The translations under genes were made by a program, and so were the position numbers. This document shows positions 1-8,220 of a stretch of DNA of 64,000 nucleotides, in pieces. Source of the DNA: an uncultured Bacteroidia bacterium (GTDB lineage: Bacteria; Bacteroidota; Bacteroidia; Bacteroidales; Prolixibacteraceae); the NCBI GenBank assembly GCA_903918045.1, contig CAIXCY010000225.1:1-64000 (forward strand). The letters run 5' to 3'. Each line of letters opens with the position of its first letter. The stretch's first letter is position 1. The notes under the pieces are model-generated. The model was not told the origin of the DNA and did no database searches. It saw only the letters and a program-made list of their open reading frames with translations.

Positions 1-1
1 A

Positions 2-628
2 GGCTATGACATACCGGTGCTAAACGAACGTGAAATCAGGGCTGCTGCTGGAATATTCTTTGTATTTGCCTTTTTATCGGTCCTGTTGGCAATTACGACC
101 CATAGTTTTTTGGCTCTGAAATATTTTATTCTCGCCTTTCTTCTCGATTTTATAATCCGGGTTTTTGTTAATCCCCGCTTTTCACCCACTTTAATCATTG
201 GAAGGCTGATTGTTAGCCGACAAGTCCCCGAATATGTCGGTGCTGCTCAAAAGAAGTTTGCCTGGGTTATCGGTTTGATTTTGGTACTAATTATGCTGGT
301 TCTGGTCGTATTTGTCAATTCATATAGCCCGATCACGGGTCTGATTTGCCTGATCTGTCTGATTTTCCTGCTTTTTGAATCGGCATTTGGAATTTGTCTG
401 GGGTGCCTGTTTTATAAATGGTACTACGGAAAGAAGGCCAGATATTGTCCGGGTGAAGTTTGTGAGGTTAAGGATCGTCATGAGATTCAAAAAACTTCAG
501 CGATACAATTGCTGATTGTTCTGGGTTTTATTCTCTTTATCGTGGTGTCGGTTTATCTTTTTAATAATGCGTTTAAAGAAGCGCCCCGTAACTTATTTGA
601 AATTTTTGGTTCATCATCTCAGAAATAA
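2..628 (+). CDS. DUF4395-family membrane protein (5' end outside window)
   Basis: The reading frame is open to the left edge: the codons before the GTG at 17 read GYDIP and run straight into VLNEREIRAAAG, a usual DUF4395 beginning, so the true start is upstream or very near the edge. The protein has about four hydrophobic helices, two near the N-terminus, one pair around residues 85-130, and one near 165-185. Between helices sit two paired-cysteine motifs, CLGC and a CPGEVC just after a basic stretch, which is the family's conserved region. DUF4395 members are uncharacterised inner-membrane proteins, sometimes found near thioredoxin or sulfur-transfer proteins; a redox or sulfur role is only inferred. 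The family assignment is fairly secure; the start is not. Confidence 0.8.
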   Translation, partial: GYDIPVLNEREIRAAAGIFFVFAFLSVLLAITTHSFLALKYFILAFLLDFIIRVFVNPRFSPTLIIGRLIVSRQVPEYVGAAQKKFAWVIGLILVLIMLVLVVFVNSYSPITGLICLICLIFLLFESAFGICLGCLFYKWYYGKKARYCPGEVCEVKDRHEIQKTSAIQLLIVLGFILFIVVSVYLFNNAFKEAPRNLFEIFGSSSQK

Positions 629-713
629 GCATGGTAAAAGTAAGAATAGATGACAATTAGTTTAATGAATTGCTTTTCTGAATGTCTTAAGTTCCGGTAA
701 AAAACCGGCAGAA

Positions 714-752
714 AACAAAAAAACACCTACCTAAATGAATAGATAAGTGTTT
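714..752 (-). terminator. Rho-independent terminator of the tRNA-Gln pair
   Basis: Read on the minus strand, two 12-nt arms (positions 741-752 and 721-732) pair with G-U wobbles around an 8-nt loop and are followed by a run of seven T. It lies just downstream of the second tRNA-Gln, so it would end the tRNA transcript. Confidence 0.7.
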
Positions 753-761
753 GATATTCAG

Positions 762-834
762 TTGTCCTGTTAGGTCTCGAACCTAAACTCTTCTGATCCA
801 GAAACAGACGTGTTGCCAATTACACCACAGGACA
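762..834 (-). tRNA. tRNA-Gln (anticodon CTG)
   Basis: The minus strand folds as a full cloverleaf: acceptor TGTCCTG pairs with CAGGACA, the T loop contains GGTTCGAGACC, and the anticodon loop is TTCTGGA with CTG in the centre, decoding CAG. The discriminator base is A and no CCA is encoded. The last pair of the anticodon stem is a T-T mismatch, tolerable next to the loop. It is transcribed after the TTG isoacceptor, with 9 bp between them. Confidence 0.93.
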
Positions 835-843
835 GTTATATGG

Positions 844-916
844 TTGACCCGCCAAGGCTCGAACTTGGACTCTTCTGGACCAAAACCAGACGTGTTGCCA
901 ATTACACCACGGGTCA
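844..916 (-). tRNA. tRNA-Gln (anticodon TTG)
   Basis: The minus strand gives acceptor TGACCCG pairing with CGGGTCA, anticodon stem TCTGG/CCAGA, and loop TTTTGGT with TTG in the centre, decoding CAA. The D arm and the adjoining segment are identical to those of the neighbouring tRNA-Gln(CTG), so the two are a tandem duplication that diverged at the anticodon and acceptor. This is the promoter-proximal member. Confidence 0.95.
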
Positions 917-1172
917 ATCAATATTGTCTTATTATTTAAGACGGCTGCAAAAGTACGAACTTTTTTTTTGTTGCAAACTGATCTGGGCTAAAAAATAGAA
1001 ACATTCGGTTATTTTGTTCATTTCATTAGAAATCTGCTCTTTTCATGCCTGCAAAAGTTAATAAATGATAATGTTAACCTTCATTATAGGTGGGGAGATT
1101 AAGATTATTGGTATCTTCGCCACAATTTTGAGATCGTTTTTAATATACTTTAAAGAAATAGAGCCGGAAAAT

Positions 1173-4100
1173 ATGATAAACGCAAGTAATTTGAAGACAA
1201 AAGGGTATAAGTTTTATAATATGGTTATCGGATGGTTTATATTCGTGGTCGCTGCCATTGTTTACCTTAAGACTATTGAACCAACTGCCAGTTTTTGGGA
1301 TTGTCCTGAGTTTATTGCTACAGCGTTTAGTCTGCAGGTTGGTCACCCGCCTGGCGCTCCACTTTTCATGATTATGGGTCGTATTTTTACTATGTTTGCA
1401 GGGAGTCATGCCCAGGTTCCAGTGATGGCTAATGTCCTCTCGGCCCTTGCCAGCGCCTTCACAATACTGTTTCTTTTCTGGACAATCACCCACATGGCCC
1501 GAAAAATAATGGGCGAAATCAATAAAGAGCTTTCACTTCCCCAAATGATTGCTGTCCTTGGTGCCGGAGCCGTTGGAGCGCTTGCTTATACTTTTTCAGA
1601 TACATTCTGGTTTTCTGCCGTCGAAGGGGAGGTTTATGGAACTTCATCCCTGTTTACGGCACTTGTTTTCTGGTGCATCCTCAAATGGGAAAATGAGGCG
1701 GATGAGAAATATGCCAACCGCTGGATCATTTTCATTTGTTATCTGATTGGACTCTCAATTGGGGTTCACCTGTTAAACCTGCTGGCTATTCCGGCTGTGG
1801 TTCTGGTCTATTATTTCAGAAAATATGAAACTACTCCAATTGGCGTCGCGATCGCTGTGGGTATCTCCATGCTTCTTGTGGCGCTGGTAATGTTTGTATT
1901 CATTCCAGGAGTTATCATTGTAGCTCAATGGTTTGAACTCTTATTTGTAAATGGATTAGGAATGCCATATAATACCGGAGCAGTTATTTATTCTTTATTG
2001 CTTATCGGAGGAATTATATGGGGTGTAAAGTATACAATGGAGAAGAAAAAGGTTCTCGCAAACACAGTCATCTTAGGTTTTGCAGTAATGGTTATTGGTT
2101 ACTCATCCTATGCCTTAATTGTTATTCGCTCGTCGGCTAATCCACCAATGGATCAGAATAATCCTGACAATGTATTCTCATTGCTTTCCTATCTAAACCG
2201 TGAACAATACGGGAGTAAACCTGTATTTTATGGTCAGTATTATAATGCGCCTCTCAACAATGAGAACCCATATTCCAAGGGAAGCCCCAATTATATTCAA
2301 CGTAACGGGAAATACGAAATTTCAGATTATAAGCAATCACCAAATTACGACAGCCAGTTTAACACCTTTTTCCCACGCATGTTCAGTTCGAATCCGGAGC
2401 ATGTAAAAGAGTACCAGAGTTGGGCAAATATAAAAGGAACACCTATCCAGGTGACAAACCGGGAAGGGGAACCTCAGAAACTGATGAAACCTACTTTTGC
2501 TGAGAATCTTACATTTTTCTTTACGTATCAGATCAACTGGATGTATTGGCGTTATTTTATGTGGAATTTCTCCGGTCGTCAGAATGATATCCAGGGGAAT
2601 GGCGATATTCTTAACGGAAACTGGATTACGGGATTTAATTTCCTTGATTCAATTCGTCTTGGGGATCAGAATCATCTCCCATCCTCACTTGCCAATAACA
2701 GAGGTAAGAATAAATACTATATGCTCCCATTAATCCTTGGATTACTTGGACTCTTCTTCCAGTTTAATGCAGGGAATAAGGGGAAGAAAGATTTCTGGGT
2801 GGTCATGTCACTGTTTATTATGACCGGTCTGGCAATTCTGGTCTATCTGAACCAGGAACCATTGCAGCCACGTGAGCGGGATTATGCCTATGCAGGCTCT
2901 TTTTATGCCTTTGCGATATGGATCGGGTTGGGGGTTCTTTCACTTTACCAGCTTTTAAATAGAGTATCACCGGCAAAAATAAGCGCCATTGCAGCAACAA
3001 CAATCTCTCTGATCGCTGTCCCGGTTCTAATGGCCAATCAAAATTGGGATGACCATGACCGCTCAGGTCGTTTTACCGCCCGTGATTTCGGAAGCGATTA
3101 CCTTCAGTCGTGCGCTCCAAATGCAATCATCTTTACAAACGGCGATAACGATACTTTCCCACTTTGGTATGCCCAGATTGTTGAAGGGATAAGACCTGAT
3201 GTTCGTGTTTGTAACTTAAGCTATTTTCAAACCGATTGGTATGTCGATCAGATGAGGCGGAAAGCTTATGATTCTGATCCCTTACCTATTAAATTTGAAC
3301 ATAATCAATATGTACAGGGAACACGGGATGTAATTTATGTCCTGGATCAGATTAAAAGACCCGTTAATCTTAAAGAAGCGTTGGATTTTGTCCGTTCTGA
3401 AGACCCGGGAACCAAATTAACACAGGCTGATAATGCCTCCTTCTTTCCGACAAGACAATTGATATACCCCGTTGATAAGGCTCAGGTTCTTGCCAATAAT
3501 GTTGTTGATCCAAAGGATGCTGATAAAATTGTTCCCCAGATGGAGATTAAACTTACAGGTAATTACCTCACCAAGGATGAGTTAATGATTCTGGATATGA
3601 TTGCCAACAACAACTGGAAACGACCAATCTATTTTGCAATAACTGTAGGGCGTGACAAATACCTCAACCTCCAGGATTATTTTCAGACAGAGGGCTTTGC
3701 CTACCGTCTGGTGCCAATTAAAACGCCTGCCACCAATGGTCAGGTCGGAAGAGTGCGTACTGATGTAATGTATGATAATATTATTAATAAATTCAAGTGG
3801 GGCAATATGAACGATCCTAAAGTTTATCTGGATGAAAATAACGTTCGCATGTCGATGAATGTAAGAAATAGTTTTGTCAGACTTGCGGACGGACTACTTG
3901 AACAAGGGAAAAGGGACTCTGCAATCTCAGTTCTCGATCGTTGCAATGAATTAGTTCCCAATGATAAAGTTACGTATAACTATTTTAACCTTCTGATGGT
4001 CGAATCCTATTATAAGGCAGCACACACTCCACTTAAAAATGCGACAAGAGATAGTTTGGCCCTGGAGGTAAATACTTTCCCTGCGGCCTCCAAAAAAGGG

Positions 4101-4346
4101 AACGAAGTTGTGAAAGTAATGGCGAAAAATTGTGAAGAGGAGTTGAAATACTATTTTACACTTGAACCCCGCTTCCGCGCCTCTGTTCAGGACGAACTAC
4201 AACGCTCTTTTTACATCATGCGTGAGTTGAGTAACGTTGCTGCACATTATGGAGAGAAGGCTTTAAGCGATGAAGTTGCAAAACGTCTTAATGATTTATT
4301 GGCTATCTATCAGCCAGATATGGCAGGAGAAGGATTAAAAAAATAA
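1173..4346 (+). CDS. DUF2723 (TMEM260-like) GT-C type membrane protein
   Basis: About 1057 residues. The N-terminal half is a run of a dozen or so hydrophobic helices, followed by a large soluble C-terminal part with TPR-like helices near the end. The first extracytoplasmic loop carries the family hallmark EPTASFWDCPEF then QVGHPPGAP, with the acidic residues expected in GT-C glycosyltransferases. The eukaryotic relative TMEM260 is a protein O-mannosyltransferase, so a bacterial role in glycosylating exported proteins is a reasonable inference, not shown here. An in-frame ATG at 1065 would add 36 residues that do not resemble the family; MINASNLKTKGYKFYN at 1173 matches the usual short cytoplasmic lead. 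The next gene has its own promoter. Confidence 0.88.
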   Translation: MINASNLKTKGYKFYNMVIGWFIFVVAAIVYLKTIEPTASFWDCPEFIATAFSLQVGHPPGAPLFMIMGRIFTMFAGSHAQVPVMANVLSALASAFTILFLFWTITHMARKIMGEINKELSLPQMIAVLGAGAVGALAYTFSDTFWFSAVEGEVYGTSSLFTALVFWCILKWENEADEKYANRWIIFICYLIGLSIGVHLLNLLAIPAVVLVYYFRKYETTPIGVAIAVGISMLLVALVMFVFIPGVIIVAQWFELLFVNGLGMPYNTGAVIYSLLLIGGIIWGVKYTMEKKKVLANTVILGFAVMVIGYSSYALIVIRSSANPPMDQNNPDNVFSLLSYLNREQYGSKPVFYGQYYNAPLNNENPYSKGSPNYIQRNGKYEISDYKQSPNYDSQFNTFFPRMFSSNPEHVKEYQSWANIKGTPIQVTNREGEPQKLMKPTFAENLTFFFTYQINWMYWRYFMWNFSGRQNDIQGNGDILNGNWITGFNFLDSIRLGDQNHLPSSLANNRGKNKYYMLPLILGLLGLFFQFNAGNKGKKDFWVVMSLFIMTGLAILVYLNQEPLQPRERDYAYAGSFYAFAIWIGLGVLSLYQLLNRVSPAKISAIAATTISLIAVPVLMANQNWDDHDRSGRFTARDFGSDYLQSCAPNAIIFTNGDNDTFPLWYAQIVEGIRPDVRVCNLSYFQTDWYVDQMRRKAYDSDPLPIKFEHNQYVQGTRDVIYVLDQIKRPVNLKEALDFVRSEDPGTKLTQADNASFFPTRQLIYPVDKAQVLANNVVDPKDADKIVPQMEIKLTGNYLTKDELMILDMIANNNWKRPIYFAITVGRDKYLNLQDYFQTEGFAYRLVPIKTPATNGQVGRVRTDVMYDNIINKFKWGNMNDPKVYLDENNVRMSMNVRNSFVRLADGLLEQGKRDSAISVLDRCNELVPNDKVTYNYFNLLMVESYYKAAHTPLKNATRDSLALEVNTFPAASKKGNEVVKVMAKNCEEELKYYFTLEPRFRASVQDELQRSFYIMRELSNVAAHYGEKALSDEVAKRLNDLLAIYQPDMAGEGLKK

Positions 4347-4350
4347 TTTT

Positions 4351-4383
4351 TTTGTTTATTTTAATCAGAATTATTTACTTTTG
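4351..4383 (+). promoter_or_regulatory. Bacteroidota-type promoter for the deacetylase
   Basis: TTTG at 4351-4354 and TACTTTTG at 4376-4383 are separated by 21 bp, matching the phylum's -33 TTTG and -7 TAnnTTTG consensus. The predicted transcript would start near 4390, giving a leader of about 35 nt before the ATG at 4426. Confidence 0.65.
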
Positions 4384-4425
4384 TCGCTAAATAATAAAAA
4401 TCCGGGTCAATAGAACTTCCAGAGA

Positions 4426-5136
4426 ATGAGATTTAAACTTCAGGTTCACCTTCCTCACTACATCACCAATTGGTTTCCATTAGCCATCTGGAGGATGCCC
4501 GATGATTCCAAAACGGTGTATCTTACTTTTGACGATGGTCCTATCCCGAAGGTGACCCCCTGGGTGCTGGATGTGTTGCGTAAAAATAATATTGAGGCCA
4601 CTTTTTTTGCAGTTGGAGAAAACGTATTTCGTTATCCGGAGATCTTTGAGCAAATTATTGAAGAGGGTCATGCCGTTGGGAATCACACCTATCACCACCT
4701 TCAGGGATTGAAATCAGATAATCTTACGTATTACAAGGATATTGTTCAGGCAGATAAATTAATCGGATCAAACCTGTTCCGTCCTCCCCATGGATGGTTG
4801 AAACGAGGTCAATACAGGTATCTCTCAGGACGCTATAAAATAGTCATGTGGGATGTTATCTCGTGTGATTATAACCAGAACATTACAAAGGAGGAGGTAC
4901 TTCAAAATGTGCTTGATTTTGCACGTGCTGGCAGTATAATTACTTTTCATGACTCAAAAAAGGCTGCTGATCATTTATATTGGGTTCTTCCCCGCGCCAT
5001 TAAAGCCCTGAAGGCAGAAGGTTACGAATTCGGAAAAATTGAATTTCCAAAAGTTCGCCGACTATTTTATTCCCCTGCAATCCAACGTATTCGTAGATTT
5101 CGAAATAACTTACGGCAGCTTAGCCGTTGGGCATAA
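4426..5136 (+). CDS. Polysaccharide deacetylase (NodB fold, CE4)
   Basis: A 236-residue metal-dependent deacetylase that would remove N-acetyl groups from a cell-envelope polysaccharide or peptidoglycan. All CE4 motifs are visible: TFDDGP at residues 34-39 with the catalytic and metal-binding aspartates, HTYHH at 87-91 supplying the two metal histidines, RPPHG at 119-123, the aspartates around 143-148, and FHDS at 174-177 with the catalytic histidine. There is no clear signal peptide; the N-terminus has only a short hydrophobic patch, so it may act at the inner membrane or in the cytoplasm. Its own consensus promoter sits 40 bp upstream. Confidence 0.9.
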   Translation: MRFKLQVHLPHYITNWFPLAIWRMPDDSKTVYLTFDDGPIPKVTPWVLDVLRKNNIEATFFAVGENVFRYPEIFEQIIEEGHAVGNHTYHHLQGLKSDNLTYYKDIVQADKLIGSNLFRPPHGWLKRGQYRYLSGRYKIVMWDVISCDYNQNITKEEVLQNVLDFARAGSIITFHDSKKAADHLYWVLPRAIKALKAEGYEFGKIEFPKVRRLFYSPAIQRIRRFRNNLRQLSRWA

Positions 5137-5213
5137 AGAATTGTTCACCCTCGATTGGAAATTTCATAATTTTATCACCGGTACCCTATAATTTTATTTT
5201 CGTAAATTATGAG

Positions 5214-5744
5214 GAGGAATAGGATCAAGACCGCGAAAATGTGCCTCGAGCCATAGCCAAATCATACAAGGCAGGTATCAGGGTGATCTTGATTACCGGA
5301 GACTAACCCGCTACAGCTATTCTTATTGCGAGTCAATGCCTTGAAACGCAATAACGAAATTGTTGCGATGACGGGTGACAGAGTAAATGATGTTCCTGCA
5401 CTCAAAGCTGCCAATATTTGAATTGCATTGGGTATATTGGTCATTGTGCCGTCTATTCAGACCGTGAAGTCAGAGCACTGGCTTTTACTTCGCTTATAGC
5501 GGCCAACATTACTGTTATCCTTACAAACTGGTCATGGTCACGAATTATCTTCCAGATTCTGGCAACCTCAAATAAAACTGTAAAATGGGTGGTTGAAGGT
5601 GCCTTGGTTTTTTATTTTTGGTCCTAAAAATCCCTTTTCCGCTCAATTTGACCCAATTTCGCCAGGTGAGGCTTTTTTCGCATAGGAGCAGGATTCCACA
5701 GTATTCTTTGGTTTGAGATCAACAAGGTGCTCCTTAACCGGTGA
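5214..5744 (+). pseudogene. Decayed cation-transporting P-type ATPase (C-terminal part)
   Basis: No long frame is open, but short pieces in changing frames match a Ca2+/cation P-type ATPase in the correct order. Around 5240-5295 the text reads ENVPRAIA, then AGIRVILITGD followed by an in-frame stop. Around 5360-5420 it reads EIVAMTGDRVNDVPALKAAN, the hinge motif, with G changed to R and another stop. From about 5460 it reads EVRALAFTSL, the start of the last membrane block. The end, in a third frame, reads GAGFHSILWFE and stops at 5742. The segment between the first two blocks is shorter than in intact enzymes, so there is also a deletion. A perfect 8-bp hairpin (5740-5759) overlaps the final stop and may be the old terminator. 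Confidence 0.85.
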
Positions 5745-6051
5745 CAAGGCTTTGTCACCTCCTCCCATTTGCTGCTTTTACTCCTCTTCTCGGGTAGTCT
5801 CGTAACTTCAGCTCTTGCGACCAGGCAGAGTCAACATTGGGAGAATCATAAATCAAGAAGCCTAAATTCTCCTAAGGATCTTAATTTAAAAGATTACTGT
5901 AAAATGGTACTTCAGCAAAAATTTCAAAATTAATTGGGCCGACGCCAATAAATCTGTATTATCTTCATATTTTTAAGGCTCCGGTTCTTATTTTGGTTAA
6001 AACCGGATTATGCAACAGATCAATTTGTTAATAATTTATTAAAATGATTTT
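5745..6051. other. Intergenic stretch after the ATPase relic
   Basis: Apart from the GGTGACAA/TTGTCACC hairpin at its left end I see no coding pattern, repeat or RNA gene. The last 60 bp are AT-rich and presumably hold the promoter of the next gene. Confidence 0.4.
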
Positions 6052-6420
6052 ATGAAAAATAATTTTTTTCTAATGTTGATTCTGTCCATCATGGGAATGA
6101 CTCAAATGACTTTTGCCAATGATACTAGAAATGTGCTGGGAGTATGGAGCGTGCAGGTCGCTGATGCCCCGACGCAATTTGTGAAAAGTGCACTGACTGT
6201 CACTGAAGTGAAAGGGATACTATCCGCGAAAGTAATATTCGAAGATGGCCAGGAACTTAAAGTGGCAGAAATCCAATTCTCAAAAGATATGCTTCGTCTG
6301 ATTGTTAATATTGATGGTTCAGATATCAGGGTTTCGGGAAAACTTGAAAATTCGAAAATAACAGGCAAAGTTGAATCTCCTGATGGAGTGCTTGATTTAA
6401 TTGCTTTTAAAAAGTTATAG
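6052..6420 (+). CDS. Small secreted protein of unknown function
   Basis: 122 residues. The first 22 are a clear signal peptide ending in a TFA-N type cleavage site. The mature part, about 100 residues, alternates polar and hydrophobic positions as in an all-beta fold and has no cysteine. The pattern (VWSVQV, then a GKLENSKITGKVESPDG segment near the end) resembles small lipocalin-like or DUF-type secreted proteins of Bacteroidota that report on matrix or ligand binding, but I cannot name a family. Neighbours are the ATPase relic and a GH1 enzyme 128 bp downstream, probably separately transcribed. Confidence 0.7.
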   Translation: MKNNFFLMLILSIMGMTQMTFANDTRNVLGVWSVQVADAPTQFVKSALTVTEVKGILSAKVIFEDGQELKVAEIQFSKDMLRLIVNIDGSDIRVSGKLENSKITGKVESPDGVLDLIAFKKL

Positions 6421-6548
6421 CCGAATATAGAATCTTTCCTGATTAACAAAGTCTATAGAGACATTAAGATAGAATTACTGTATCAAAATCTGAAAAAGAT
6501 TTATCAGACATGTACAATTAATTCCCCTGATTTTTTTTACTTGCAGTT

Positions 6549-7985
6549 ATGAACAGAAGAGATTGGATTAAAAAGTCAGGGTTGGCCGGAGCAGGATTGT
6601 TATTTCTGAACAATCAGCTTCGTCCTTCCAGTTTGTCACCCTATACTGCACCGTTGAATTTTTCAAAAACAGATTTTGGGACTCACTTTAAATGGGGAGT
6701 GGCGGCGGCTTCGTATCAAACGGAGGGTGCATGGAATGTTGATGGGAAAAGTGACTCCAATTGGGACCATTTTTCACACCTTCATGGTAAGATTGAGAGA
6801 GGGGAAAATGGAGATAATGCTACTGATTTTTACCATCGTTACGTCGAAGATATTGACCTGATCAAAAGGATGAACTTTAAAGTATTCCGGTTCTCACTTT
6901 CATGGTCACGAATTTTACCTTCGGGAACGGGTGAAGTCAATCAAAAGGGGCTGGATTTTTATCATAAAGTGATCGATAAATGCTTGTCTGAGGGTATTGA
7001 ACCCTGGGTGATGATCTATCACTGGGATATGCCGCAGATTTTGGAGGCCAGGGGAGGATGGGCTAACCGTAACGTAATAGATTGGTTTTCAGAATATGTG
7101 GATGTGGTAACACGCGCGTTTGGCGATAAGGTGAAAAACTGGATGGTGCTCAATGAGCAACTCTCCTATACGGGAATGGGATATATGCAAGGTCATTTTG
7201 CTCCGGGGCGAAAGAGCATTAAAGCCTTTATGCGAACTGTTCATTATTCCGTGTTATGCAATGCTGAAGGGGGGAGGATAATCCGTAGAAATGTTCCCGG
7301 TGCCAATATCGGAACCGCTTTTATAACATCCTGGATTGAACCCGTTGACCAGCAAAAGAAGAATATCGAAGCGGCAAAAAGATTGGATGCCCTCATGAAC
7401 CGACTCTTTATTGAACCAACTTTAGGCCTTGGATATCCCGAGGATACAATCCCAATTTTAAGAAAAATGCGAAATCTGTATGAGCCCGGAGATGAGAAAC
7501 GGATGGTTTTCGACTTTGACTTTATCGGGATACAATATTATTTCAGAACTATTGCAAAAAAATCGCTAATGCCAGGGCTTCATGCCAACCAGGTTCCGGC
7601 ATCAAAACGGGGTGTTCCGGTCAATCAACTCGATGTAGAAGTATATCCGAATGGGTTGTACCTGATTCTTAAACAATTCAGCAAATATAAGGGAATTAAA
7701 AGCCTGATTATTTCAGAGAATGGGACATGCGTTATCGACAAGGTTGAAAACGGACAAGTCCACGACCAGGAAAGAGTTAATTATTTTAAGGAGCATTTAT
7801 CAGCTGTCCTAAGAGCAAAAAAAGGCGGGATAAATGTAAATGGCTATTTTGTTTGGTCGCCAACCGATAATTTCGAATGGGATAAGGGGTTTCGTACCCG
7901 GTTTGGACTCGTTTATGTCGATTTTACAACCCTTGAACGGACTATGAAAGATTCGGGTTTTTGGTTTAAAGAGTTTTTGAAATGA
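6549..7985 (+). CDS. Tat-exported GH1 beta-glucosidase
   Basis: 478 residues, a glycoside hydrolase family 1 TIM barrel that would release terminal beta-linked glucose or similar sugars by retaining hydrolysis. The acid/base glutamate is E203 in VLNEQL (the family usually has NEP; here Q replaces P), and the nucleophile is E390 in ISENGT. SYQTEGAW near 55-62 and YHWDMPQ at 157-163 form the substrate pocket. The N-terminus MNRRDWIKKSGLAGAG is a twin-arginine signal, so the enzyme is exported folded; most GH1 enzymes are cytoplasmic, which makes this notable. It is followed by another secreted glycosidase-like gene, suggesting a small periplasmic sugar-processing locus without susCD genes. Confidence 0.93.
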   Translation: MNRRDWIKKSGLAGAGLLFLNNQLRPSSLSPYTAPLNFSKTDFGTHFKWGVAAASYQTEGAWNVDGKSDSNWDHFSHLHGKIERGENGDNATDFYHRYVEDIDLIKRMNFKVFRFSLSWSRILPSGTGEVNQKGLDFYHKVIDKCLSEGIEPWVMIYHWDMPQILEARGGWANRNVIDWFSEYVDVVTRAFGDKVKNWMVLNEQLSYTGMGYMQGHFAPGRKSIKAFMRTVHYSVLCNAEGGRIIRRNVPGANIGTAFITSWIEPVDQQKKNIEAAKRLDALMNRLFIEPTLGLGYPEDTIPILRKMRNLYEPGDEKRMVFDFDFIGIQYYFRTIAKKSLMPGLHANQVPASKRGVPVNQLDVEVYPNGLYLILKQFSKYKGIKSLIISENGTCVIDKVENGQVHDQERVNYFKEHLSAVLRAKKGGINVNGYFVWSPTDNFEWDKGFRTRFGLVYVDFTTLERTMKDSGFWFKEFLK

Positions 7986-8220
7986 CCATAAAGCTCGCGA
8001 ACTGATAGGTTCTTACCCGAATCCAATAGAACTAAGAATAACAACAGTTGCAAAGTGAGCTGAATATCTAAAATACAGACAAACAAATTTTGTAGTAATG
8101 CTTGAACAAATGAAACGAGCCATGAGCGTTCTTCTCACACAGAAACATGATTAACTATGGCGAGTTCCCCCGATGGATCGGGGCAAGCTATCTGGCAATT
8201 CAAAAACAAATTATATACAG

